The notes under the pieces: generated by a model | What the model saw: only the letters and a program-made list of their open reading frames with translations | Databases searched by the model: none | What the model was told of the DNA's origin: nothing | Translations under genes and position numbers: made by a program | Part shown: in pieces, positions 27,944-37,065 of the stretch | How positions within the stretch are numbered: the stretch's first letter is position 1 | Layout of the letters: the number at the start of each line of letters is the position of its first letter | DNA from: an uncultured Butyrivibrio sp. | GTDB lineage: Bacteria > Bacillota > Clostridia > Lachnospirales > Lachnospiraceae | Assembly: GCF_947169445.1 (NCBI RefSeq) | Contig: NZ_CAMVPU010000005.1 | Location: forward strand, 62,001 to 126,000 | Direction of reading: 5' to 3' | Length of the DNA: 64,000 nt

Positions 27944-29428
27944 TTATCCAGCCTGAACAAGCTCAATACCTTCTTTTTCCTCGGCTATTTCTTTTTTCTT
28001 AAGTATAAATGGAATTGCCAGACCAATCCACATCAAATAGCCATAATTATTTCGAAGGGTCACATCGTAGACGGAAACAACCATCATTGAAACTGACATC
28101 ATAATCATAAAAAGGCCATATCTTCTGCCTTTTTTCCTAAATGCTATAATTCCAAATATAAAAAGTATCACCCACAAGCTATTATATGCAAGTAAACCCA
28201 AAATGCCCGTTTCAATATATAGGAATGATAAGAGAAAATCATAATACCACAATCTGTTATGTTCGCGGAAGAAATCACTTTCTAAAAGACTCGAAGTGGC
28301 ATATTCAGCATTCCCCAGACCGATTCCCAGCAGTATAGCAAACTTTCCGTCTCCTCTTATGTAGGAAGCATAATTTTGTATTGAATCTGTAAGACCTATT
28401 ACCTGTGTCAATCTACTAAGAGAATCAGGATTATCATGATGAGGAACTGATATGTTGCTAAGGAAAGAGACTACTGCTTTATCATCAGCAGCCGCCACAT
28501 CACCAACTTCTTCTATCAAAACTTCTTCCATCAAAACTTCTTCTAAAGAAACCTCTTCTACCAAAGCTTCTATTTTTTCCTCAGCAAATGAAGAAAAAGC
28601 CTTTTGGAACATTTTGGCAGTATATGGATATAAAGAAACTGTGATTACAATCCCAACAATAATCGATGCCACAATTGTCGGTGAAAGTTTTAGTATTCTA
28701 AGATAATCCCTAGTGAATATAAGATAAACAACAAGCAAAACAAGTATTTCTACAAAAAAGACTCTTATCTCATTCATTCCTGCATTAATACTCATCCATG
28801 CTATATTAATTGCCACAACAAACCAATTGATTTTTTTATAATAAAACATATATAAAAGCAAAGAAATATTCACTAGAAAAAGAGCATTAACACCGGAATT
28901 TCCGCCCATTTGGGTCCCGAAAATCCCATTGAGATAGTCCCATCTTATTCCCAGAACAAAGAATTGAAAAAGCGTTATGCCTATATGCACCAAAAGACAC
29001 CCATTAAACAGAGTATACAACGTCTTCATACTCTTTACATCAAATATAAATATACAATCAATCATAAACGCAAAGAACCTAAGATAATTTCTAAGGGACC
29101 AGGCATAAAGTATAAGCCTTGTCTTATAAAAACATGCAGAAACAGTTCCTATCAAGATAAAACACAAAATCCATATAAAAAGAATTTTCACATCAAATGA
29201 AAAAACTATTTTTTTCTTACTGCTACATTTGAGTAGCACACTTCGAATCAGGATTTCCACAAATAATGCAAAAATGACAAAATTCCCCATATGTGAAAAC
29301 GGAAGTCCCCAAAAGATCTGCTTTAGCCCTTCAGAAAAAATCACAAAGCCTGCCGCTATCAGTAATACAATTTGTCTTATATCTGAAATGCAAATTTTTT
29401 CCAATCTTGTTGAAATAAAACCTTTCAT
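27944..29428 (-). CDS. O-antigen ligase/polymerase-like membrane protein with repeat insert
   Basis: Polytopic membrane protein (494 aa) with about twelve hydrophobic segments and one large extracytoplasmic loop (about residues 270-380), the topology of Wzy/WaaL-type polymerases and ligases. In that loop is an acidic run made of four 5-residue units (LVEEV, SLEEV, LMEEV, LIEEV) encoded by a 15-bp tandem repeat. No glycosyltransferases are adjacent. It may act on a polymer made elsewhere. The stop is 12 bases upstream of the radical SAM start. Confidence 0.72.
   Translation of the reverse strand: MKGFISTRLEKICISDIRQIVLLIAAGFVIFSEGLKQIFWGLPFSHMGNFVIFALFVEILIRSVLLKCSSKKKIVFSFDVKILFIWILCFILIGTVSACFYKTRLILYAWSLRNYLRFFAFMIDCIFIFDVKSMKTLYTLFNGCLLVHIGITLFQFFVLGIRWDYLNGIFGTQMGGNSGVNALFLVNISLLLYMFYYKKINWFVVAINIAWMSINAGMNEIRVFFVEILVLLVVYLIFTRDYLRILKLSPTIVASIIVGIVITVSLYPYTAKMFQKAFSSFAEEKIEALVEEVSLEEVLMEEVLIEEVGDVAAADDKAVVSFLSNISVPHHDNPDSLSRLTQVIGLTDSIQNYASYIRGDGKFAILLGIGLGNAEYATSSLLESDFFREHNRLWYYDFLLSFLYIETGILGLLAYNSLWVILFIFGIIAFRKKGRRYGLFMIMMSVSMMVVSVYDVTLRNNYGYLMWIGLAIPFILKKKEIAEEKEGIELVQAG
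28506..28580 (-). repeat. 15-bp tandem repeat inside the polymerase-like gene
   Basis: Four full units of 15 bp (ACTTCTTCTATCAAA and variants on the plus strand, 28506-28565) plus a decayed fifth. The unit is a multiple of 3, so slippage would change loop length without breaking the frame. Confidence 0.8.
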
Positions 29429-29516
29429 TCACATCCCCTCATAGAAAACACGCTCAGTTATAGTGCCTATATTATTTATATCGTCAAATAGTTTGTACTT
29501 ATTACATTTTTTAGTG

Positions 29517-29575
29517 TCACATTTTTGACGGCAGAATTACCTTGTTTTGCCGTCAAAAATGTGATTTAATATAGT
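29517..29575 (+). promoter_or_regulatory. 17-bp-arm palindrome overlapping a candidate promoter
   Basis: Perfect inverted repeat with arms TCACATTTTTGACGGCA (29517-29533) and TGCCGTCAAAAATGTGA (29548-29564) and a 14-base loop. The right arm overlaps a plausible promoter, TTGCCG (29547-29552), 17 bases, TATAGT (29570-29575), that would serve the Xre gene at 29634. It lies between two divergent gene starts, so it is more likely an operator than a terminator. Confidence 0.65.
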
Positions 29576-29633
29576 CAAATAAATATCAAAAATCAATCAA
29601 CTATATAGTTTTCATACTTCTGAGGGCATATTT

Positions 29634-30176
29634 ATGGCAAATTACATCACTCCAAACATGGTCACATCCGAGGACATAAGGCTCGCAAGAGATATACTTA
29701 ACATGACACAAAAAGAATTCGCCGAATTTGTCAATGTTTCTAAGCGAACAGTCGAGCGATGGGAGTATACGGAAGAACCAATCACCGGTCCGATTACAAT
29801 TCTTTTGGATATGATAATTAAAAATCACAATCTTCCACAGACACTTACTATTCCAGAAAAAAATTATAACATGCGATTGTGGTACATGTACCACAGTTTT
29901 GTCTGCACAATCATTGATGTTGATGAAATGGACAGAAAAATTGATATACACAACTTCATAACCAATCCCATTTATAGAGCATTTGGTGTTAATACAGAAC
30001 CGACTTATGATGAGTATGAAGAATTCATCAGATCAAGATGCTTTCCGGAAAGCAGAGATAAGCTTAAACTTGAGCTCAAAAAACTGGACATTCCTTTTTA
30101 CGACCCAATTATGATTATTGAGAAAACTAAAGGCCGAATGGCCGATGATGATTTCTGGATAAAAATAGAATGGTGA
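29634..30176 (+). CDS. Xre-type helix-turn-helix protein, HipB-like partner
   Basis: 180-aa protein with an N-terminal HTH (residues 10-45; ARDILNMTQKEFAEFVNVSKRTVERWE) and an alpha/beta C-terminal region (residues 75-180) I do not recognise. It is 6 bases upstream of a HipA-like gene, so it looks like the DNA-binding member of a HipBA-type pair. The large upstream palindrome is a natural operator. The gene appears intact, unlike its partner. Confidence 0.75.
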   Translation: MANYITPNMVTSEDIRLARDILNMTQKEFAEFVNVSKRTVERWEYTEEPITGPITILLDMIIKNHNLPQTLTIPEKNYNMRLWYMYHSFVCTIIDVDEMDRKIDIHNFITNPIYRAFGVNTEPTYDEYEEFIRSRCFPESRDKLKLELKKLDIPFYDPIMIIEKTKGRMADDDFWIKIEW

Positions 30177-30182
30177 GAATAA

Positions 30183-30668
30183 ATGATAAAACTTTTTGAT
30201 AAAAATATAAAAACCGAAAACAGAAAATCCTCAAAAGGTAATCAGCTTAAATTTGAACGTGATGGCATCTGGTATAAAGCTGATAACATGGGATATGAAG
30301 GATTATCTGAATGCATAGTCTCAGCACTTATAGAGCATTCAACTCTTTCAAAGGATGAGTATTTCAGACTCTGTCCAATTTTTGACAACGGCGCAGCATT
30401 ATTATCCGATACCAAAATGGACTATCCACTTGGCAGAGATGTATACGAGCAGATTGAATCTGTACAGGCCAAAACCTTTTCCACATCATTTGAAGAGCAA
30501 TTGGAAATCTCTGAAAAGCTGTATGGACAGAATATTTCATTTTCTTTTACTGCTGATCATGCGTCCAATTCACTTTCAGCCCTAACTGAATATACCGATG
30601 AAGAACGTGCCAGAGTCAACGAAATAATACTTCAAATGCGAAGGAAATATAGCTATCTCTTTAAATAA
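30183..30668 (+). CDS. HipA-like protein lacking its catalytic middle (probable decayed toxin)
   Basis: 161-aa product. The N-terminal part (residues 15-50; SSKGNQLKFERDGIWYKAD then GYEGLSECIVSALIEH) resembles the start of Lachnospiraceae HipA-like kinases. The C-terminal part (LCPIFDNGAALLSDTKMDYP and onward) resembles their end. As I know the family, roughly 100 residues including the catalytic region normally lie between these parts. Here they are joined in frame at about residue 55. It is therefore probably non-catalytic, either a relic or a retained small protein. The weak GGTGAG ribosome site and close spacing suggest coupling to the Xre gene. Confidence 0.65.
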   Translation: MIKLFDKNIKTENRKSSKGNQLKFERDGIWYKADNMGYEGLSECIVSALIEHSTLSKDEYFRLCPIFDNGAALLSDTKMDYPLGRDVYEQIESVQAKTFSTSFEEQLEISEKLYGQNISFSFTADHASNSLSALTEYTDEERARVNEIILQMRRKYSYLFK

Positions 30669-30689
30669 GTGAATATCCCTGGCCAGAGC

Positions 30690-31574
30690 TTAACAGTTTC
30701 CAGTATAGACATAGCGAAGTTTTTCTCTTGCCACGTCAGCAAGTTCATAAATTAGTACCACATCTGTAGCATTTCTGTCCATCATATGAAATCTCGGGAA
30801 AAACCTGGATATATGAAGAGGAATGTCACTTCCTATCACATTGCCATTAGCATCCGAAAGGTTAGATATCCAGTTTGATATCTGACGCATTTCCTCTTTT
30901 GAATCATTTTCACCGGGAATGATCAGCGTAGTAAGCTCCACATGGCAGTGTTTAACCGCTTCTTTAATAAAGTCCATGACCATCTGCCTGTTTCCGCCAA
31001 GAACTTTCTCATAATATGAATCAGTAAAGCCCTTCAGATCTATATTCATAGCATCTATATAGGGAATGATCTCGTTTAAGACTTCCATAGAAGCCATCCC
31101 ATTGGAAACCAGAACGTTTACCATGCCCTTTTCATGAACGAGGCGGGCTGTATCACGGACAAATTCGTATCCGATAAGGGGTTCGTTGTAGGTAAAAGCA
31201 ACGCCCACATTTCCATCACTTCTATGCTGATATGCAAGCTCCGCCAGATCCTGAGGCGAAATACTATTGGATTTCTTCCCATACTCATACGCCTCATCCG
31301 ACCATGAAATCTCGTAGTTCTGGCAAAATGGGCAGCGAAGATTACAGCCAAAGCTTCCCACTGACAAAATCCTGCTGCCGGACATAAATCTGGAAAGTGG
31401 TTTTTTCTCAATAGGATCCAGAGCAATGCTGGTGATTCTTCCATAGTTAAGAGGCTTTATCATCCCATTTTCGCAAGAACGGATGCCGCAAAAGCCAGTT
31501 TTTCCTTCTTCAATTTCGCACTTTCTAAAGCAAACATTACATTTCGGCATAGCTTCACCTGCTATTATCTTCAT
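30690..31574 (-). CDS. amrS: AmmeMemoRadiSam-type radical SAM enzyme
   Basis: Cytosolic radical SAM protein (294 aa). Cluster motif CNLRCPFCQNYEIS lies near residue 78, preceded by Cys pairs at the N-terminus (CNVCFRKCEI, GFCGIRSC) and the family string NYGRITSIALDPIEKKPL. It is related to pyruvate-formate-lyase activases and to AmrS of the AMMECR1-Memo-AmrS set. Neither partner is adjacent here, so the role is uncertain. Confidence 0.85.
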   Translation of the reverse strand: MKIIAGEAMPKCNVCFRKCEIEEGKTGFCGIRSCENGMIKPLNYGRITSIALDPIEKKPLSRFMSGSRILSVGSFGCNLRCPFCQNYEISWSDEAYEYGKKSNSISPQDLAELAYQHRSDGNVGVAFTYNEPLIGYEFVRDTARLVHEKGMVNVLVSNGMASMEVLNEIIPYIDAMNIDLKGFTDSYYEKVLGGNRQMVMDFIKEAVKHCHVELTTLIIPGENDSKEEMRQISNWISNLSDANGNVIGSDIPLHISRFFPRFHMMDRNATDVVLIYELADVAREKLRYVYTGNC

Positions 31575-31596
31575 AAATCCATGACTGATTCCTGCT

Positions 31597-32088
31597 TTAT
31601 TTCATTAGATCCCTGCCGTCAAGGAAAGCCTCTATAAGCTTATCCTCTTTATCATAAACAAGTTTCATGGAAAAGAACTTCCTGCTCTCAGCTAGTCTTC
31701 GAAGGAATATCTTATCCCCTTCCCATAAATTCAGGTTATATACTTCCGCCTTGGGAACCCACTCAAGCTTTCCTTCATCGCATTCTTTTGGCTCAGAATC
31801 AGGTGCCTTAGCGGTAAAAAGATTCATCATCTCGTAGTCACCTTTTTCCGAAACAAAGGTTATAACGGCCCTGTATTCCAAACTTTCAAGTTCAATGTTG
31901 AAGCCAGTTTCTTCATAGATTTCTCTTTTTATGCATTCTTCAGGGCTTTCGTTATCCTCAAGATGACCGCCCACTCCAATCCATTTATCTTTATTTATGT
32001 CATTTTTCTTGCTGATTCTGTGGAGCATGAGATAATTATCGTCACGCTCAAGGTAGCATAATGTTGTGATGCCCTCTCTAATTGCCAT
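31597..32088 (-). CDS. Nudix hydrolase, MutT-like
   Basis: 163-aa cytosolic Nudix protein. The Nudix box begins GGHLEDNESPEECIKREI and continues to EETGF, matching Gx5Ex7REUxEExGU. Such enzymes hydrolyse oxidised or non-canonical nucleoside triphosphates or related diphosphates. The start at 32088 (MAIREGITTLCYLERDDN) has GGAGAG 6 bases upstream; the frame extends 16 codons further without a ribosome site. It sits beside NudC, about 110 bases away. Confidence 0.9.
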   Translation of the reverse strand: MAIREGITTLCYLERDDNYLMLHRISKKNDINKDKWIGVGGHLEDNESPEECIKREIYEETGFNIELESLEYRAVITFVSEKGDYEMMNLFTAKAPDSEPKECDEGKLEWVPKAEVYNLNLWEGDKIFLRRLAESRKFFSMKLVYDKEDKLIEAFLDGRDLMK

Positions 32089-32195
32089 AAAAATCTCTCC
32101 AATCACTTTTTCACGATAACAGTAGCAAAATACCATCTACTGACAGCCCAATAACTAATATTACTGATACATTTCAATTTTCAGGTATGTTGTTT

Positions 32196-33068
32196 TTAGC
32201 AGGTTCCCTCATATCCTTTTTCCTTGAACAGCCTCATCATCTCATTAGTCAGACTGTAATCAGGATTTTGAAGGATTATATCCTCCGCTGAAACCCACTT
32301 AGCATATTTAAGTTCCGATTCATCCATCTGTATCTGCCTGTTTCCATCCACATCGCAGTAAAACCCGGCAAGGATATCCAGGGCAATTCCCCAGGGCTGA
32401 GACTTGTAGTATCTGATGTTAGTTACGTTAAGTCCAACCTCTTCCATAACCTCTCGTTTTACAGTTTCTTCCAGCGTCTCTCCGATTTCAGTAAAGCCCG
32501 CTACCAGCGCATTTTGCGAAAATCCAGTCCTGTACTTGGTAAGAAGTATCCTATTGGTATCTTTGTCCACAACACCAATTATTACAGCCGGGTTAATCCT
32601 GGGATAGATCTTGTGCCCGCATTCAGGACAGACTCTGGCTCTCTCCGACGTATCGTTTATAGTGGGAGCCCCACATCTTCCGCAAAAGTTAGAAGACTCA
32701 TACCATTCATTCAAATGAAATGCTGTATAGAGCGCAAAAATGTAGTACCTAGGTTCAAGCCCTGCGCGTCTTAGCTCCGTCATCTTACTGAACCTGAGAT
32801 CACTACCATTTTGCTGGATTTCATTTTCTTCCGGTATCAGGAAAAAAGACTCATCTCCTAAGGCAAAAAGATAGATTGCTTTATCAGGATCGATTTCCTT
32901 AAGATCCCCTAAACAGGGAAGTTCTATATTTCCTTCATCACTTTCTTTTACCAAAACCTCTTTTTCCGGAATGCGTCCTCTGAATACAATAAGCCTGCTG
33001 TTATTATCAGGTCTTTTCTCCGGATAGAAATGATTGTCAAAAATGTATGGACTTATATCCTGTAGCAT
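32196..33068 (-). CDS. nudC: NAD(+) diphosphatase
   Basis: 290-aa Nudix enzyme cleaving NAD(H) to NMN(H) and AMP, and known in the family to remove NAD caps from RNA. It has a family-specific N-terminal domain, a four-Cys zinc ribbon (FCGRCGAP, then VCPECGHKIYPR, near 120-150), a Nudix box with REVMEEVGL near 205, and the post-box SQPW motif (SQPWGIAL) that marks NudC. GAGGTG precedes the ATG. Confidence 0.93.
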   Translation of the reverse strand: MLQDISPYIFDNHFYPEKRPDNNSRLIVFRGRIPEKEVLVKESDEGNIELPCLGDLKEIDPDKAIYLFALGDESFFLIPEENEIQQNGSDLRFSKMTELRRAGLEPRYYIFALYTAFHLNEWYESSNFCGRCGAPTINDTSERARVCPECGHKIYPRINPAVIIGVVDKDTNRILLTKYRTGFSQNALVAGFTEIGETLEETVKREVMEEVGLNVTNIRYYKSQPWGIALDILAGFYCDVDGNRQIQMDESELKYAKWVSAEDIILQNPDYSLTNEMMRLFKEKGYEGTC

Positions 33069-33125
33069 AATTCACCTCAGATTATTATGAATATTTGAAC
33101 GCTTGCAAGCTTTATATGAATGATC

Positions 33126-33163
33126 ATTACTGTTCACTCGCTATCAGCTCGTTTCAGTAACAA
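33126..33163. repeat. Left-end copy of the palindromic element
   Basis: TTACTGTTCACTCGC...CAGCTCG...CAGTAACAA, 32 of 38 positions identical to 17611-17648, with the same TTACTG/CAGTAA hairpin. The remaining bases of the spacer before the esterase show only A/T-rich promoter-like sequence. Confidence 0.6.
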
Positions 33164-33308
33164 GTGCCCATTTTATAGCAATTATCGGCAAGATTATTGG
33201 CGCTGCCTTTTATATAATTAATACTGTTTTCAGAATAATTACTAGCCAATCGAAAAGCATTATTTTAACAAAATTATAGCAGATAATAATACAAAGGAGC
33301 TTTAAACA

Positions 33309-34157
33309 ATGGAATACGTATTTGAAATGCCCAAAGAAATGCTGGAAGAAACCGATAAGAAGGGCCGTGTCGAGCTGCTGGAGTACGATTCTCAGACCTA
33401 CGATGACAATGCAAAGATTCTTCATAAAAAAGCCTGGGTATACCTTCCTTACGGCTACACAGATTCCGGCAAGTACAATATTCTCTATCTTCTCCACGGT
33501 GGCGGATTTACTCAGGACTGGTGGCTCAAGCTCTTCCCTGATACAGTTACCATTCTCGATAACATGATTGCAAAAGGACTGTGTGAGCCCTGCATCGTTG
33601 TAACACCTACCTTCTACCACGACGAAGAAGATAAAAACACTCACGATGAATCCCGCTGCGAGAACTTCCGCCACGAAATAAGAAATGATCTGATTCCTGC
33701 TGTAGAGAGCAAATATGCAGGATATTCAGGAAAAGATATATCAGAAGAGAATCTCATAAAGACTCGTGATCACAGAGCCTTTGCAGGTCTTTCTCTTGGT
33801 TCTATGACCACATACCGCGCTGCATTTTATAACAACTTTGACCTCTTTGCCTGGTATGGTCCTTTCTCAGGGTGCTGTGGTCCTTTCGGAAACCACGACG
33901 TGGAGGTTGAGCGTATCTGTAAGACTCTTTCAGATGGAAAAGAAAAAGGCTATGACCTTAAATACATGCTCTGCTGCAACGGTGATAAGGATATTGCCTT
34001 TGAGGAGCACAAGGATATTATGTCCCGTGCTGTAGAAAAATCCGACCTTCTTGTTCAGGGCGAAAACTACGATTTCTTCATAATCCCAGGTGGCGTCCAT
34101 GATATGAAGGCATGGCAGCTTCATCTGTATCATGCACTGCAGTTGTTCTTTAAGTAA
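33309..34157 (+). CDS. CE1-like esterase (feruloyl/acetylxylan esterase type)
   Basis: 282-aa alpha/beta hydrolase without a signal peptide, so probably cytosolic. Motifs are YLLHGGGFTQDWW (oxyanion region, near 60), the nucleophile elbow GLSLGS (near 162) and the late His in GGVHDMKAW (near 262). It resembles the esterase-D/feruloyl esterase group. Removing acyl or feruloyl groups from imported xylo-oligosaccharides is the likely role given the window's GH10 and sugar transporters (inference). AAAGGAG lies 9 bases before the ATG. Confidence 0.87.
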   Translation: MEYVFEMPKEMLEETDKKGRVELLEYDSQTYDDNAKILHKKAWVYLPYGYTDSGKYNILYLLHGGGFTQDWWLKLFPDTVTILDNMIAKGLCEPCIVVTPTFYHDEEDKNTHDESRCENFRHEIRNDLIPAVESKYAGYSGKDISEENLIKTRDHRAFAGLSLGSMTTYRAAFYNNFDLFAWYGPFSGCCGPFGNHDVEVERICKTLSDGKEKGYDLKYMLCCNGDKDIAFEEHKDIMSRAVEKSDLLVQGENYDFFIIPGGVHDMKAWQLHLYHALQLFFK

Positions 34158-34222
34158 GTGATATAGATTTATCTTTCATTTCCGATCACTTGTCGAAATA
34201 TCCTACTATGCACTTATTTTCT

Positions 34223-34264
34223 GAGGAAATGCTGACATTTTCAGTGTTTCCTTAGATCTTTTTT
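34223..34264 (+). terminator. Terminator of the CE1-like esterase gene
   Basis: Interrupted stem AGGAAA..CTGA / TCAG..TTTCCT followed by a run of six T on the plus strand. It overlaps the end of the convergent symporter gene. Confidence 0.65.
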
Positions 34265-35610
34265 AACCTATCTTCACACTCTTTTCTCGTGATCTCTCCA
34301 TTATTACAAAGAGCCATAAGACTCACAGAATCATCTCTTAACTTGTACCCCACCACTAAAACAATAATAGCTATCACAGGGCCAATTGCACTTATCCAAG
34401 TCAGCACGTTCCAGCAGCCAAAAGCTCCGATTTCATCCACGATTCCGGTAGCAGGATCTGCATTAGCTGCCTTAAATCCAAAGAAAGATAAAAGAAGGAG
34501 CGAAATACTGCTCATCAGAGCTGCGGAAAGCTTGGTCACACAGGTCTGAATGGAGAAAGTAATTCCTTCCTGCCTCACACCGGTCACATACTGACCATAT
34601 TCCACGCAGTCCGGAGTAAACATATATACCAGGACGTTATACCCCACAAGTCCTACACCTCTAAGAGCCATAGTAATATCCAAAACAATCTCATTCTTAT
34701 ATCCAAGGAAAAACTGGATCACAGAAGCCGCTGCAAAAACAATCAGACAAATAATATAAAGCCAGAACTTATCAATTTTCTTCGACAGATATGGGATAAA
34801 AGCAGCAACGATAATCGCCGGAATAATGGACATCGCAAGAAGAATGGTCCCTTTTTCAGTATCCCCCAGCACATACTGTGCAAAGGTAGGGATCACCGTC
34901 TGAACAGTGTTGGTAAGTCCCACCAGAAAAAAAGCCACATAGAAAACTATCAGATATTTATTGCCGGATAAAGCTCTGGTCATTTCATTTATAGTTGGAG
35001 ACTCGGTTCTGACCTGCGTTCTTTCTTTTCCAAATAACAGAATTGGCAGCATCAAAGCCATAGAAACAATAGACAGGGCAATGGAAAGAAGCTTCCATCC
35101 CATTCCAATATAAAGGCTTTCAATCAAAAGTGTTGCGATGACCAAACCGCTGGTTCCCGCAACTCTCCCGATGGAAAGAATTGAGTTTCGCTCATCAACT
35201 CTGTCGGTCATAGCTGTGGAAAGCGCAAAGATAGGCGTATCACACATAGTATACGCAACTGACCAAAGGCAGTATCCAATTATGACCCATGCACACTTTG
35301 CAGAGATCGTAAGATTATCCGGCATGCAAAAGATAAAAATCGTCGTAAGAGGAATCAAAAGCCAGGATATCTTTAGCCATGGAAGGAACTTCCCGCCCTT
35401 AAAATGGCATTTATCAACTATCCTGCCAAAGATCAGGTCATTTATAACATCCCATATCTGAGGCGCGATGATGACGGAAGCTGCCAGCTTCTCATTAACA
35501 CCATGGTTCAAAAGAAACAAAGAAATGTAACTGGCAATTATTATGTAGAACATGTTCTGACCAAAAAAATAAAGATAATAGCTGACTCTTTCCCTCTTAG
35601 CAGTTTGCAT
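34252..35610 (-). CDS. GPH-family sugar:cation symporter
   Basis: Twelve-helix major-facilitator transporter (452 aa) of the glycoside-pentoside-hexuronide group (MelB/XynP/UidB type). It has the cytoplasmic-loop motifs DVINDLIFGRIVD and KFLPWLKISW, and a central acidic-helix region CDTPIFALSTAMTD. Substrates in this group are glycosides such as xylosides. It may complement the ABC importer for plant-derived sugars. The start at 35610 (MQTAKRERV) follows GGGGAGG by 7 bases; an in-frame TTG further upstream is less likely. Confidence 0.92.
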   Translation of the reverse strand: MQTAKRERVSYYLYFFGQNMFYIIIASYISLFLLNHGVNEKLAASVIIAPQIWDVINDLIFGRIVDKCHFKGGKFLPWLKISWLLIPLTTIFIFCMPDNLTISAKCAWVIIGYCLWSVAYTMCDTPIFALSTAMTDRVDERNSILSIGRVAGTSGLVIATLLIESLYIGMGWKLLSIALSIVSMALMLPILLFGKERTQVRTESPTINEMTRALSGNKYLIVFYVAFFLVGLTNTVQTVIPTFAQYVLGDTEKGTILLAMSIIPAIIVAAFIPYLSKKIDKFWLYIICLIVFAAASVIQFFLGYKNEIVLDITMALRGVGLVGYNVLVYMFTPDCVEYGQYVTGVRQEGITFSIQTCVTKLSAALMSSISLLLLSFFGFKAANADPATGIVDEIGAFGCWNVLTWISAIGPVIAIIVLVVGYKLRDDSVSLMALCNNGEITRKECEDRLKKI

Positions 35611-35679
35611 AATATTCCTCCCCAATATATATGCAGTAATTAGTTCGTTTTCTGTATCAAGAAACCTAATAACATATAT

Positions 35680-36357
35680 TCAGTCGCATGAATCAATATA
35701 TATTTCATCAGGCTTCACCTTGCATCTCAAAAACATCACTTCTACACCGGACTGTTTTGCCTCAAAAAAAGCCTTTGCAAACTCCGGATCTGTTTCTGCG
35801 TTGGGCCTTACCTCATCGATTCCTTCCCCCTGGATTACAAAAGTTATTATTGGTTTGTAGCCTTCCCTTCCCGATTTGATAAGTTCCCGTAAATGCTTGG
35901 TTCCACGCTCTGTCGGAGCATCAGGAAAATATCCAATGCCATCCCGGAACAAAGTGCAGCCTTTTACTTCCATGAGGTATCTGGTAGTACTCGTATTATA
36001 AAGCTGCGTTTTCTCCATATAGAAATCAATACGCGAATTCCCATACTTATATTCAGGTTGTATTTTCGAATAAACCTGCTGCCCCTGCAGCCACTCTTTT
36101 ACCACAGCATTCGGTGCCTGGGAATCAATATTGATGATCCTTCCCTCATGCTCTACCGCCACCAGATCATAGGGTGTCTTCCTTTCAGGATTTGATGCTT
36201 TCTCCAAATATACCCTGCTGCCCGGCAAAAGAAGTTCCTTGCATCTTCCGGTATTCTTAACGTGAACCGTCAGCTCTTTTCCTGCGATATCAACTATCGC
36301 AATGAAGCGGTTAGGCCGGGATATAAAGTTAGCTTCTGTGATATTGTGGTATTTCAT
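35680..36357 (-). CDS. sfsA: DNA/RNA nuclease SfsA
   Basis: 225-aa SfsA family protein, historically linked to sugar fermentation in E. coli and now regarded as a PD-(D/E)XK-like nuclease. Hallmarks are VHVKNTGRCKELLLPG near 35, SRIDFY then YLMEVKGCTL near 105-130 (Asp and Glu-x-Lys) and FPDAPTERGTKHL. The ATG at 36357 with AGGTG upstream was preferred over a GTG three codons earlier. It is 15 bases downstream of the DprA-like gene and probably cotranscribed. Confidence 0.93.
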   Translation of the reverse strand: MKYHNITEANFISRPNRFIAIVDIAGKELTVHVKNTGRCKELLLPGSRVYLEKASNPERKTPYDLVAVEHEGRIINIDSQAPNAVVKEWLQGQQVYSKIQPEYKYGNSRIDFYMEKTQLYNTSTTRYLMEVKGCTLFRDGIGYFPDAPTERGTKHLRELIKSGREGYKPIITFVIQGEGIDEVRPNAETDPEFAKAFFEAKQSGVEVMFLRCKVKPDEIYIDSCD

Positions 36358-36372
36358 TAAATTCACCTATAA

Positions 36373-37065
36373 TTACAAAAAAGATAACTGTTCCCATTCC
36401 ATATCTTTTCCAAGCGAAATATAGTAGTCTTTCAAACCATTTAAGTCTGTAATAGGTAAATTACCGCTGTCCAGTAAATATTTATTACCAGATTTTCTCT
36501 CCAACTCGGCAGCATATGCAGCAATTTTCCTTCTTTGCTTAATAGCTGCCTCAACAGTATGCATAGTACCACCATCAATCTTGGTTTCAACCACTAAGAC
36601 TCCCTGACTAACAGCACTCTGCAATTTATCGCGCTGAACATAAGTATATTTCTTAGGTGGTACATTAGGCGCATATTCACTGATAAGACATCCTCCAGCA
36701 TCCAAAATACGCTTTGCTAAATTCTCATTGGACTTAGGAACTATATTATTTAATCCTCCGGGAAGTATTGCAACACATTTCCCTCCACATCTTAAAGCAC
36801 CAACAATAGCAGCTGTATCACATCCCAAAGCCAAGCCATTAACCACTACCAACCCCATTTTTGCAGCAGTTTCGCCAGCTTCACTAGAAAAAGAAAGAGA
36901 TTTGTCTGAACACTCTCTACTTCCAACAATAGCTACACTATTATAAGTATTAAGCAAAGAAATATCGCCTTTATAATATAATAAATCTGGCATCCCCTTA
37001 AGATTAGAGAATGCCTTAGGATAATTCATATCTCCTTTTGCACATTTAAATATTTGGTATGTCAT
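36373..37065 (-). CDS. Short DprA/SLOG-family protein
   Basis: 230-aa protein consisting essentially of the DprA Rossmann-like (SLOG superfamily) core. It has YNSVAIVGSRECSD near 40, VVNGLALGCDTAA near 73, CVAILPGGLNNIVP near 96, ISEYAPNVPP near 130 and the late VVETKIDGGTMHT. It lacks the N-terminal SAM and C-terminal winged domains of competence DprA and is shorter than the usual 280-370 aa. The start overlaps the upstream PRTase stop by 4 bases (ATGA), so translation is coupled. A role in a nucleotide-linked or DNA-linked unit with the PRTase is more likely than plain competence (inference). Confidence 0.8.
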   Translation of the reverse strand: MTYQIFKCAKGDMNYPKAFSNLKGMPDLLYYKGDISLLNTYNSVAIVGSRECSDKSLSFSSEAGETAAKMGLVVVNGLALGCDTAAIVGALRCGGKCVAILPGGLNNIVPKSNENLAKRILDAGGCLISEYAPNVPPKKYTYVQRDKLQSAVSQGVLVVETKIDGGTMHTVEAAIKQRRKIAAYAAELERKSGNKYLLDSGNLPITDLNGLKDYYISLGKDMEWEQLSFL

